In this document: positions 1 through 7,260 of the stretch, in pieces
Layout: each line of letters opens with the position of its first letter
Position numbering within the stretch: the stretch's first letter is position 1
Source of the DNA: JAQIBY01 sp046546095
GTDB lineage: Bacteria > Bacteroidota > Bacteroidia > Bacteroidales > ML635J-15
Direction: 5' to 3'
Length of the DNA stretch: 41,717 bases
NCBI GenBank assembly: GCA_046546095.1
Contig: JBKGYK010000020.1
Coordinates: 1 to 41,717, forward strand
Position numbers and translations under genes: made by a program
The notes under the pieces: generated by a model
What the model was told of the DNA's origin: nothing
Seen by the model: only the letters and a program-made list of their open reading frames with translations
Database searches by the model: none

Positions 1-35
1 TGACCAACTCTACTGTGATTTTCCTCAGATTCTGT

Positions 36-43
36 TACATTTG
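36..43 (+). promoter_or_regulatory. -7 promoter element upstream of plsY
   Basis: TACATTTG matches the Bacteroidota -7 consensus TAnnTTTG and lies 16 nt before the plsY ATG. No clear -33 TTTG is visible in the short upstream sequence, so this is a partial match. Confidence 0.4.
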
Positions 44-59
44 CAGAAAATAAATTCAC

Positions 60-677
60 ATGGCCATACTTGTACTTACCGGAATTGCTGCTTACCTGCT
101 TGGCTCATTCAACGCGGCATACTGGCTTGGACGCTGGTTTAAGGGCATTGATGTGCGTGAACACGGAAGCAAAAACGCTGGTGCTACCAACCTTTTACGT
201 GTAGCCGGGTGGAAAATGGGCCTGCCTGCTTTTATTCTCGACGTGGGAAAGGCATATGCCGCAGCATCTCTGGCGTTGCTTCAAAATGTATGGTTGCCGG
301 ATACGGAGGCGTTCCTGTTATGGCAGATCGGCCTGGGTATGTTGGCTGTGTTGGGTCATTTGTTTCCCGTTTATATCGGTTTTCGTGGAGGTAAAGGGGT
401 GGCCGGTATGTTGGGTGTTGTTCTGGCGATCCATGCACCGGCAGCTTTATGTGCGTTCGCTGTGTTTGTTTTGGTGTTGTTTGTTACCAGAATTGTAAGT
501 ATTTCATCGGTTTCCGCCGGATTATCATTCCCCCTTTTTATCATATTTCTCTTCGGTGAATCGCAGATTGCGTTGATAATCTTTTCTGTGATTGCCGCTA
601 TCCTGCTCTTAATAACGCACAAAAGAAACCTTAAAAGATTGTTAAGCGGCCAGGAAAAGCGCATACGGTTCAAATAA
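60..677 (+). CDS. plsY: glycerol-3-phosphate acyltransferase PlsY
   Basis: Integral membrane enzyme that moves the acyl group from acyl-phosphate to glycerol-3-phosphate, the first acylation step in phospholipid synthesis. The 205-residue length is normal for the family. The signature segments are visible: GSKNAGATNLLR at about residues 36-47 and GHLFPVYIGFRGGKGVA at about 100-116, the latter carrying the glycine-rich phosphate-binding loop. Several hydrophobic helices and a basic C-terminus (KRNLKRLL...KRIRFK) complete the picture. The ATG follows a TAnnTTTG element closely, which supports this start. The following peptidase gene is 80 nt away and functionally unrelated. A short GC-rich hairpin (arms 702-707 and 714-719) follows the stop but has no T-tract, so it is not called a terminator. 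Confidence 0.96.
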   Translation: MAILVLTGIAAYLLGSFNAAYWLGRWFKGIDVREHGSKNAGATNLLRVAGWKMGLPAFILDVGKAYAAASLALLQNVWLPDTEAFLLWQIGLGMLAVLGHLFPVYIGFRGGKGVAGMLGVVLAIHAPAALCAFAVFVLVLFVTRIVSISSVSAGLSFPLFIIFLFGESQIALIIFSVIAAILLLITHKRNLKRLLSGQEKRIRFK

Positions 678-757
678 TTTGATTTAATTTACGGGAAATT
701 GTGCTGCTGTTTTGCAGCAAGGTGCTGTTGGACTAATTTTTTACAAAATATTTTATT

Positions 758-2809
758 ATGAAACATTCTACAATTTTATCGGTTATCATAGCGGTAATAT
801 CAGGCTTTGGCCTGTTGATATCATGTGATTCAAAAGAAAACAATGCAATGGAAGAGAAAGCAATTGTTCAGGAAGATCTGGATACCAGTGTATCACCAGC
901 TGAGGATTTTTACCAGTATGCAACAGGTGGATGGCAGAAAAATAATCCTCTTCCGGAAGAAGAAAGCCGGTTTGGTTCATTTGATCAATTGGCCAAGCGG
1001 ACAAGTAATAAAGTAAAAACACTGATTGAGGAGCTGGCTGAAACAAATAGCGAAAAGGGAAGTATGGAATGGAAAATCGGTACTTATTATGCTGTGGGTA
1101 TGGATACGGCAGCCATTGATGCAATGGGTATTGCCCCGATTGGAGAAGAGCTCAGCCGGGTGGAAAGCATTGAAAGCAAGGAAGATGTTATCAGGCAGGC
1201 AGCCTATAATAACAGGATTGGCCTGTCCGGCCTTTTCTATCTGTTTGGTGGTGCCGATGCAGACAATGCCGATATGAAAATTGCACAGGTGCATCAGGGT
1301 GGACTTGGATTGCCTGACCGTGATTACTATACCAGCCAGGATGCCCGTAGTCAGGACATACGCAATGAGTATATTCGCTACATGACCAATATGATGGTCT
1401 TACTTGGTGATGATGAAGCTGAGGCAGAAAAAAAAGCAAAAATGATCATGGAACTGGAAACCCGTTTGGCGGACAAGTCCATGACCCGTCTGGAACAGCG
1501 TAACCCACATGCCACCAACAATAAAATGGAGTTGGCGGAACTTGATGAGCTTGCCGGAGGATTTGATTTTCCTTTGTATTTTGCGGAAGTCGGACTTTCG
1601 GAACCTGGTGTGATCAATGTCCGTCAGCCCGAATTTTTCAAAGAACTGGGTAAGGTGATGGAGGATGTTTTGGTTGAAGACTGGAAAACGTATTTCCGCT
1701 GGAAACTGATTAACAGTACCGCGGGCATGTTGAGCTCGGATTTTGATAACCTGAGGTTTGAATTTTACGGAAAATACCTCCGTGGCCAGGAAAAACAAAA
1801 ACCCCGCTGGCGCCGGATGGTTTCTTCTACCAATAGTGCATTGGGAGAAGCTGTCGGTCAGAAGTTTGTTGAAAAACACTTTCCGCCCGAAGCCAAAGAG
1901 CGCATGGTGGAGCTGGTTGCCAACCTGCAGGAGGCCTTCAAACAACGCATGAAAAATTCTACATGGATGAGTGAAGGGACGCAGGAAAAAGCCATTGATA
2001 AACTTGAAAGTATGCGTGTGAAAATCGGATATCCTGACAAATGGCGCGATTATTCCGGACTTGAAGTTACCGAAGATTCCTACGTGCAGAATGTGATCAA
2101 TTCAAACAAATTTGACTTCGAGTATATGCTGAGCAAAATTGGCAAACCTGTGGATAAAGATGAGTGGCATATGAATCCACAGACAGTGAATGCGTACTAT
2201 TCTCCCACTACAAATGAAATATGCTTTCCTGCAGGAATCCTCCAGCCACCATTCTTCTATATGAATGCTGATGATGCAGTGAATTACGGTGCCATCGGTA
2301 TGGTGATTGCCCATGAAATGACACATGGTTTTGATGACAAAGGCCGTTTGTTCAACAAAGAAGGAAACCTGGAAGAATGGTGGACAGAAGAGGATGCCAC
2401 ACGCTTTGATGAGGAAGCTCAGATTCTGGTTGACCGATACAATGAAATACTTGTGCTGGACACTGTGCCTGCAGACGGCGAGCTGTCACTGGGTGAAAAT
2501 ATTGCCGACTTTGGCGGATTAAGTATTGCTTATAGTGCTTTCCGAAACAGCCTGGAAGGTGAAGAAGAACCTGAAAAAATAGATGGTTTTACTGGAGATC
2601 AGCGTTTTTTTCTGGCCTATGCCAAAGTATGGGCACAAAACATCACCGATCAGGAAATTCTTCGTCGTACTAAAGAAGATGTGCATTCACTTGGAAAATG
2701 GCGTGTTAACGGCCAGTTGGTTGGTATGCCTGCTTTCCACGAGGCCTTTGATGTAAAAGAAGGAGACGCCATGTATCTGCCCGAAGAGGAATGGACTCAC
2801 GTCTGGTAA
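758..2809 (+). CDS. pepO: M13 family zinc metallopeptidase lipoprotein (neprilysin/PepO type)
   Basis: Predicted secreted endopeptidase of 683 residues, the usual size for M13 (about 650-700). The N-terminus is a lipoprotein signal ending in LLISC with Cys23, so the enzyme should be anchored to a membrane outside the cytoplasm. The zinc site is complete: HEMTH at residues 519-523 gives two His ligands and the catalytic Glu520, and ENIAD at 580-584 gives the third ligand Glu580. The substrate-binding NAYYSP segment and the typical C-terminal end (MYLPEEEWTHVW, in place of the family's usual C-X-VW) are present. The gene stands alone and ends in a strong hairpin. Family substrates are peptides; the specific substrate here is unknown. 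Confidence 0.95.
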   Translation: MKHSTILSVIIAVISGFGLLISCDSKENNAMEEKAIVQEDLDTSVSPAEDFYQYATGGWQKNNPLPEEESRFGSFDQLAKRTSNKVKTLIEELAETNSEKGSMEWKIGTYYAVGMDTAAIDAMGIAPIGEELSRVESIESKEDVIRQAAYNNRIGLSGLFYLFGGADADNADMKIAQVHQGGLGLPDRDYYTSQDARSQDIRNEYIRYMTNMMVLLGDDEAEAEKKAKMIMELETRLADKSMTRLEQRNPHATNNKMELAELDELAGGFDFPLYFAEVGLSEPGVINVRQPEFFKELGKVMEDVLVEDWKTYFRWKLINSTAGMLSSDFDNLRFEFYGKYLRGQEKQKPRWRRMVSSTNSALGEAVGQKFVEKHFPPEAKERMVELVANLQEAFKQRMKNSTWMSEGTQEKAIDKLESMRVKIGYPDKWRDYSGLEVTEDSYVQNVINSNKFDFEYMLSKIGKPVDKDEWHMNPQTVNAYYSPTTNEICFPAGILQPPFFYMNADDAVNYGAIGMVIAHEMTHGFDDKGRLFNKEGNLEEWWTEEDATRFDEEAQILVDRYNEILVLDTVPADGELSLGENIADFGGLSIAYSAFRNSLEGEEEPEKIDGFTGDQRFFLAYAKVWAQNITDQEILRRTKEDVHSLGKWRVNGQLVGMPAFHEAFDVKEGDAMYLPEEEWTHVW

Positions 2810-2841
2810 TAAAACAACAGGCATTTTAGCAAGAAGAAAAG

Positions 2842-2869
2842 AAAAAGGCACTCCGCAGAGTGCCTTTTT
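2842..2869. terminator. bidirectional intrinsic terminator
   Basis: Stem GGCACTC/GAGTGCC (2847-2853 and 2858-2864) with loop CGCA, flanked by an A-run on the left and a T-run on the right. It lies between the convergent M13 peptidase gene (+) and the small secreted protein gene (-) and can serve both strands. Confidence 0.9.
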
Positions 2870-2917
2870 CTTTAACATTACAGTGTTTTTCATGGATATG
2901 TTTTGTGTGGCTGAATC

Positions 2918-3364
2918 TTATTCTCGATTAACTGTAACGGTTTTGTCAAACCCGATTTTTTCCGGATCATCAATCCTGGGAATTAGAATCCATTTTTTTA
3001 CGTGATTCAGGCGTTTACACAAGCCAATCTGTGTGATTTCGGTTTTTACCTGATATGTTCCGTCAGGCAGGCTGTAAACATTAATTTCAACATCAGGATT
3101 TTCGCAGCCTGCAACACCATAATGAATGCCAATCAGGCTGTGCTTGTCAAAATCAATTTCAGGAAGATCGTAAGTGTCACAATCCGGGTGGAGTGAGCGC
3201 TTTTCCAGCAGCTTTTGATAGTCAGTATCTGAAAGTATGAGCTGTTCTTCAAGGGTACTCTGTATGCATTTTATAGTAATTTCCTGATATTCAATTTTCT
3301 CTTTATCCTGACTTTTGACCGGATAGAGCAATGGAATCATAGCGATAAGCAAGATGATTTTCAT
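2918..3364 (-). CDS. small secreted protein of unknown function
   Basis: A 148-residue protein starting at the ATG at 3364. The open frame extends further upstream into the tRNA-Leu gene, but that part is not coding; the chosen start gives a clean signal peptide (MKIILLIAMIPLLYPVKSQ) and lies 24 nt after a TATCTTTG promoter element. The mature part has four cysteines (IKC, HPDC, AGCENPD, GLCKR), suggesting up to two disulfides, and a mixed alpha/beta pattern. I do not recognise the family. The segment with 'HSLIGIHYGVAGC' and the following 'YSLPDGTYQVKTEI' resembles small periplasmic proteins of Bacteroidota, but no function can be assigned. It is monocistronic and converges on the M13 peptidase gene. 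Confidence 0.75.
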   Translation of the reverse strand: MKIILLIAMIPLLYPVKSQDKEKIEYQEITIKCIQSTLEEQLILSDTDYQKLLEKRSLHPDCDTYDLPEIDFDKHSLIGIHYGVAGCENPDVEINVYSLPDGTYQVKTEITQIGLCKRLNHVKKWILIPRIDDPEKIGFDKTVTVNRE

Positions 3365-3388
3365 GATGTTTAAATTTTGATTTACAAA

Positions 3389-3396
3389 CAAAGATA
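3389..3396 (-). promoter_or_regulatory. -7 promoter element for the small secreted protein
   Basis: On the minus strand TATCTTTG matches TAnnTTTG. A TTTG lies upstream with only 15 nt between, shorter than the usual 18-20, so the -33 box is uncertain. Confidence 0.45.
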
Positions 3397-3552
3397 TAAC
3401 AAATGCGGTGCCAAATGAAGGGGTAATGAGAAATTTAAACTTGTGGAAATAGGGAAGCCAGACTTTTGCCTGCACTTTTCTGCGATTAGAAGGTGAAAAT
3501 AAGCAGCGGTATAAAAAAAAGGAGAACCCTATGTGATTCTCCTTTTGTTCTG

Positions 3553-3641
3553 TGGTGCCCCGGGCCGGACTCGAACCGGCACGGTCATGAATGACCACGG
3601 GATTTTAAGTCCAGCGCGTCTACCAATTCCGCCACCAGGGC
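3553..3641 (-). tRNA. tRNA-Leu (anticodon TAA)
   Basis: On the minus strand the acceptor arm GCCCTGG pairs with CCGGGGC, followed by discriminator A and an encoded CCA. The anticodon loop reads ctTAAaa, giving TAA (reads UUA). The length of 89 nt with a long variable arm is normal for leucine tRNA. It lies just downstream of tRNA-Gly (26 nt between) and is probably co-transcribed with it. Confidence 0.96.
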
Positions 3642-3667
3642 TACCTTAAAAAATGTCAAAAAAAAAG

Positions 3668-3739
<72 letters not shown>

Positions 3740-3767
3740 GTTTCCGCTCTTTTATCATTGCGGATTG

Positions 3768-3797
3768 CAAAGATAGAGCATTTTTTAAAAATGCAAA
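3768..3797 (-). promoter_or_regulatory. promoter of the tRNA-Gly/tRNA-Leu unit
   Basis: On the minus strand TTTG (3794-3797) and TATCTTTG (3768-3775) are separated by exactly 18 nt, an ideal Bacteroidota housekeeping promoter. The spacer is almost filled by a palindrome, GCATTTTT-T-AAAAATGC (3778-3794). Confidence 0.8.
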
Positions 3798-3824
3798 AGT
3801 TTTCATTAAAAAAAATGCATTATT

Positions 3825-3859
3825 TTTGCTTGTAAAGCTGATGTAGCTTGCTATCTTTG
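3825..3859 (+). promoter_or_regulatory. promoter of the MerR/Nif3/zinc-ribbon operon
   Basis: TATCTTTG at 3852-3859 matches TAnnTTTG. A TTG at 3830-3832 gives a 19-nt spacer (TTTG at 3825-3828 gives 23). It runs divergently from the tRNA promoter and lies 29 nt before the regulator's ATG. Confidence 0.7.
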
Positions 3860-3888
3860 TGTTTATCAGTTTATTGATATTTATCACT

Positions 3889-4221
3889 ATGACAAAAGAA
3901 AAGAGTGAGAAATTGTATTATTCTATTGGCGAAGTTGCCGATATGTTTGCTGTGAATACTTCTCTGATCCGCTTCTGGGAAAAGGAGTTCAGTGTGATTA
4001 AGCCGCACAAGAACAAACGTGGTCAACGCATGTTTACAAGTAAGGATATAGAAAATTTTCATAAAATATATCATCTTGTCAAAGAGCGGGGTATGACACT
4101 GAACGGGGCAAAAAGTCTGATGAAAAATCAGCCGGAGACAACTGAAAATAAATTCCAGGTGGTGAAAACACTGAAAGACATTCGTCAGAGACTTGTACAT
4201 CTTAAAGAAAATATTGAATAA
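3889..4221 (+). CDS. MerR-family transcriptional regulator
   Basis: A 110-residue DNA-binding protein. The ATG at 3889 is preferred to the in-frame one at 3859, because the latter overlaps the -7 box and would add a hydrophobic stretch foreign to the family. The winged helix is seen in YYSIGEVADMFAVNTSLIRFWEKEF (about residues 9-34) and the wing in KRGQRMFTSKDIENFHKIYHLVKERG (about 41-66). The remainder (TLKDIRQRLVHLKENIE) is a short helix, shorter than the long dimerisation coiled coil of effector-binding MerR proteins, and there is no ligand domain or Cys pair. It belongs with the short MerR proteins common in Bacteroidota. One nucleotide separates it from the Nif3-like gene, so the two are surely co-transcribed. 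Confidence 0.92.
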   Translation: MTKEKSEKLYYSIGEVADMFAVNTSLIRFWEKEFSVIKPHKNKRGQRMFTSKDIENFHKIYHLVKERGMTLNGAKSLMKNQPETTENKFQVVKTLKDIRQRLVHLKENIE

Positions 4222-4222
4222 T

Positions 4223-5323
4223 ATGGCATTGAAAATTAAGGATATTACAAATGCTTTGGAGACTTTTGCTCCATTGCAGTACCAGGAATCGTATGACAAT
4301 GCCGGCTTGATTGTTGGCAACAAAAATGCAGAGATTGAATCGGTTTTACTCAGCCTTGATGTCACCGAGGAAGTGGTTGAAGAGTCAGTTCAGCTTGGTG
4401 CAGGCCTCATTGTAGCTCATCATCCCATCATTTTTAAGGGTCTGAAAAAACTTACCGGCAGAAATTATGTGGAGCGAACTGTAATTAAGGCAATCAAATC
4501 GGATGTTGCCATTTATGCTGCCCATACCAATATGGATGCTGTCTCGAATGGTGTAAATGGTATCCTGGCAGAAAAACTCGGACTGGAAAATGTATCGGTA
4601 ATGAGCCCCCGTGCAGGCCTGCTCAAAAAAATCCATGTGTTTGTCCCTGAAGATCATGCAAGTGCCGTACGTGAGGCCGCATTCACTGCAGGAGCAGGAC
4701 AAATTGGCGAGTATGATAATTGCTCATACAATACTGAAGGCAAAGGCAGCTTCAGAGCCGGAGAAGACAGCAATCCTTTTGTGGGCAAGAAAGGGGAGAC
4801 CCACTTTGAAAAAGAAATCAGGATTGAAATGGTTTTTCCCGGCTATATGCAGGCGGCCGTTGTGAATGCTGTCCTCAATGCTCACCCATATGAAGAGGTG
4901 GCCTATGATATATATCCTCTGGATAATGCCTGGAATCAAGTCGGGATTGGCCTTGTGGGGGAACTGAAGAATTCTCAGGATCCCATGGATTTTATGACAT
5001 CCCTGACAAAAATATTGAGGCAGGCGCATCTGCGATACACCAGGCCGGTGAGTAGGGAAATCCGGCGGGTTGCTGTTTGCGGCGGCTCCGGATCCTTTGC
5101 AATCCAACAGGCAAAAGCAGCAGGTGCTGACCTGATTCTTACCGCTGATGTGAAATATCATGAATTTTTTGATGCAGATAATCAAATCATGATTGTGGAT
5201 GCGGGGCATTATGAAACTGAACAGTTTACAAAAGAATTGTTTTCTGATGTTATTCAGAAAAATTTCCCTAACTTTGCAGTCCGTTTTTCAAATGTAAATA
5301 CCAACCCTGTTAACTATTTTTAA
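4223..5323 (+). CDS. Nif3-like dinuclear metal centre protein (YqfO/GTP cyclohydrolase 1 type 2 family)
   Basis: A 366-residue protein of the Nif3/DUF34 family, in the long form that carries an inserted PII-like domain (about residues 130-235) as in YqfO. Metal ligands are visible: His66-His67 in AHHPIIFKG, His101 and Asp105 in AHTNMDA, and His329/Glu333 in DAGHYETE. The family forms toroidal hexamers with two metals per subunit; its reaction is unsettled despite the name GTP cyclohydrolase 1 type 2. The start is the ATG one nucleotide after the regulator's stop; the frame could extend ten codons upstream into that gene, but the family begins near this Met. The zinc-ribbon gene follows after 3 nt. 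Confidence 0.95.
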   Translation: MALKIKDITNALETFAPLQYQESYDNAGLIVGNKNAEIESVLLSLDVTEEVVEESVQLGAGLIVAHHPIIFKGLKKLTGRNYVERTVIKAIKSDVAIYAAHTNMDAVSNGVNGILAEKLGLENVSVMSPRAGLLKKIHVFVPEDHASAVREAAFTAGAGQIGEYDNCSYNTEGKGSFRAGEDSNPFVGKKGETHFEKEIRIEMVFPGYMQAAVVNAVLNAHPYEEVAYDIYPLDNAWNQVGIGLVGELKNSQDPMDFMTSLTKILRQAHLRYTRPVSREIRRVAVCGGSGSFAIQQAKAAGADLILTADVKYHEFFDADNQIMIVDAGHYETEQFTKELFSDVIQKNFPNFAVRFSNVNTNPVNYF

Positions 5324-5326
5324 ATT

Positions 5327-6178
5327 ATGACAACAAAGGGAAAAAACAACGATCCGGCTGAGATGAGCATTGAAGAAAAGCTCGAAGCGCTTTATAAATT
5401 ACAGAGAACAGATTCTGCCATAGATAATTTGAGGATTTTACGTGGTGAATTGCCCCTGGAAGTTCAGGACCTCGAAGATGCACTGGCCGGCCTGCAGACC
5501 CGTATTGATAAGTTGGAATCAGATGTTGCTGAAATGAATGCCAGCATTACTGCTGAAAAGGAGAAAATTGCCAACGCTAAAGACCTTATCAAAAAGTATG
5601 AGGATCAACAAAACAAGGTAAGAAATAATCGCGAGTATGAATCCCTGATGAAAGAGGTGGAGTACCAGAATCTGGAAATTGAGCTCAGTGAGAAGAAAAT
5701 AAAAGAGCTGGAAGAAGGCATCAAAGCAAAAGAAGAGTTGATTGAGGCTTCCAAAGCAAAAGCCGAGGAAACAAAGGCTGATCTGGAGCATAAAAAAGGA
5801 GAACTGGAAGAAATCACCAAAGAAAACGAAAAGGAAGAGGAAGATCTTGAGAAAAAATCTGAGGATATAGCTTCCAATATCGAGCCCCGTTTGATTTCTG
5901 CTTACAGGCGAATTCGGACAAATGCCCGTAACGGCCTTGCTGTTGTGCCTGTAGAGCGTGATGCCTGCGGAGGATGTTTTAACAAAATACCACCGCAAAG
6001 ACAAATGGATATTCGTAGCCGCAAAAAAATCATTGTATGCGAATTCTGCGGACGGATTCTGGTGGATCCTAACCTGGATGAAGAAAGAGCAGCCGAAAAT
6101 GCTGAAAAGAAAAAGGAGGAAGAAAAAAAATCTGCCAAAAAGAAAAAGACCACCAGAAAACGGTCTGCCAAAAAGTAA
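5327..6178 (+). CDS. coiled-coil C4 zinc-ribbon protein
   Basis: A 283-residue cytoplasmic protein. Residues about 12-190 form a long antiparallel coiled coil (heptad-rich with many E, K, L). A zinc ribbon follows with Cys214-x2-Cys217 and Cys238-x2-Cys241 (CGGC...CEFC), then a tail made almost wholly of Lys, Arg, Glu and Ala (KKKEEEKKSAKKKKTTRKR). This matches the widespread zinc-ribbon family (zf-RING_7) found beside Nif3 genes in many bacteria, with proposed nucleic-acid or helicase-partner roles but no settled function. The basic tail suggests binding to RNA or DNA, which is inference. It sits 3 nt after the Nif3-like gene and ends the operon at a strong terminator. Confidence 0.9.
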   Translation: MTTKGKNNDPAEMSIEEKLEALYKLQRTDSAIDNLRILRGELPLEVQDLEDALAGLQTRIDKLESDVAEMNASITAEKEKIANAKDLIKKYEDQQNKVRNNREYESLMKEVEYQNLEIELSEKKIKELEEGIKAKEELIEASKAKAEETKADLEHKKGELEEITKENEKEEEDLEKKSEDIASNIEPRLISAYRRIRTNARNGLAVVPVERDACGGCFNKIPPQRQMDIRSRKKIIVCEFCGRILVDPNLDEERAAENAEKKKEEEKKSAKKKKTTRKRSAKK

Positions 6179-6201
6179 AACTTTTGCTAAAGAAAAAATA
6201 C

Positions 6202-6240
6202 AAAAAAGAGCTGATCATAAAAATGGTCAGCTCTTTTAAT
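6202..6240. terminator. bidirectional intrinsic terminator
   Basis: Stem AAAAGAGCTGA (6204-6214) with TCAGCTCTTTT (6227-6237) and a 12-nt loop. It lies between the zinc-ribbon gene (+) and ddl (-), with A- and T-runs on both sides. Confidence 0.88.
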
Positions 6241-6262
6241 TTTATGATAGCCTGATCGGGTT

Positions 6263-7258
6263 TTATTGTTTTTCTTTATGTCGTCGGAGGCTGTCGCTAA
6301 TAACTTCATCAAATATTTGGGATTCTGTCATTCTCATACATCGTATCTGTTTGGGAACAATGCTGTTTTTGCTGAGACCCGGAATGGTGTTTGCTTCCAA
6401 AAACCATGGGACTCCGTGCCTGATGATGAAATCAATGCGTACCAGTCCATGAAAATTCAGTTTGTCATATATCATGGAAGCAAATTTCTGTACTGCTGCG
6501 GTTTCCTCATCAGAAATTCTCGCCGGTGTGATTTCGTCGGTGAGCTCTGGTGTGTATTTTGCATCATAATCGAAAAAATCACGCTTTGTATCTATTTCTG
6601 TCACAGGAAAAATATGCTCATTTACCGCAGTTTTTAATACCCCGCAACTGACTTCTGTCCCTTCGATAAAACTTTCAATAATTACCTGCCGGTCTTCTTT
6701 GAAAGCATGCATGATAGCAGGTTCAATATCTTTTTCATGATACACTTTTGTTACACCAAAACTGGAGCCTGCTGTGTTGGGTTTAATGAATACCGGTAAA
6801 CCAAGTTGTGTTGCAATGGCTGAAGGGGTGGGAATATCATGCTTTGTTACAACAATTTCCCTTGCCATAGGTACGTCATAGTTTTTAAGATAGGCTTTGC
6901 AGCGAATCTTGTCATAACTCAATGCCGAACCCAGAACGCCTGTAGTGGAGTAGGGGATGTTCATGTTTTCAAAGTAGCCTTGCAACAGGCCGTCTTCTCC
7001 CTGTTTGCCATGTATAGCAATGACGGCGATATCGAAATTTATTTTTTGCCCTGCCTTATGGATGCTGAAATCATTTTTATCAACACCGGTCTCATCCTGC
7101 CCTCCCTTGTTGTAAATCCACACGGGTCCATTGACATCTATCATAAAACTCGTGTATTTTTCCTTGTCCAGTGAATTGGCTATGTTTTCTGCAGTTTGCA
7201 GGCTTATTACCCGCTCAGATGATGGCCCGCCGGCCATAATGGCAACATTGATCTTCAT
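6263..7258 (-). CDS. ddl: D-alanine--D-alanine ligase
   Basis: ATP-grasp enzyme that joins two D-Ala residues for the peptidoglycan stem peptide. The 331 residues open with the family's N-terminal VAIMAGGPSSERVISLQTA motif. The glycine-rich ATP loop GSSFGVTKV, the FIEGTEVSCGVL strand and the C-terminal metal/substrate segment FLEANTIPGLSKNSIVPKQ are all present. The ATG at 7258 follows the lytic transglycosylase stop by only 2 nt, so it is the last gene of a parA-parB-DUF5683-mltD-ddl run. Grouping with a murein hydrolase links wall synthesis and remodelling with chromosome partition. It shares the bidirectional terminator at 6202-6240. Confidence 0.97.
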   Translation of the reverse strand: MKINVAIMAGGPSSERVISLQTAENIANSLDKEKYTSFMIDVNGPVWIYNKGGQDETGVDKNDFSIHKAGQKINFDIAVIAIHGKQGEDGLLQGYFENMNIPYSTTGVLGSALSYDKIRCKAYLKNYDVPMAREIVVTKHDIPTPSAIATQLGLPVFIKPNTAGSSFGVTKVYHEKDIEPAIMHAFKEDRQVIIESFIEGTEVSCGVLKTAVNEHIFPVTEIDTKRDFFDYDAKYTPELTDEITPARISDEETAAVQKFASMIYDKLNFHGLVRIDFIIRHGVPWFLEANTIPGLSKNSIVPKQIRCMRMTESQIFDEVISDSLRRHKEKQ

Positions 7259-7260
7259 GC

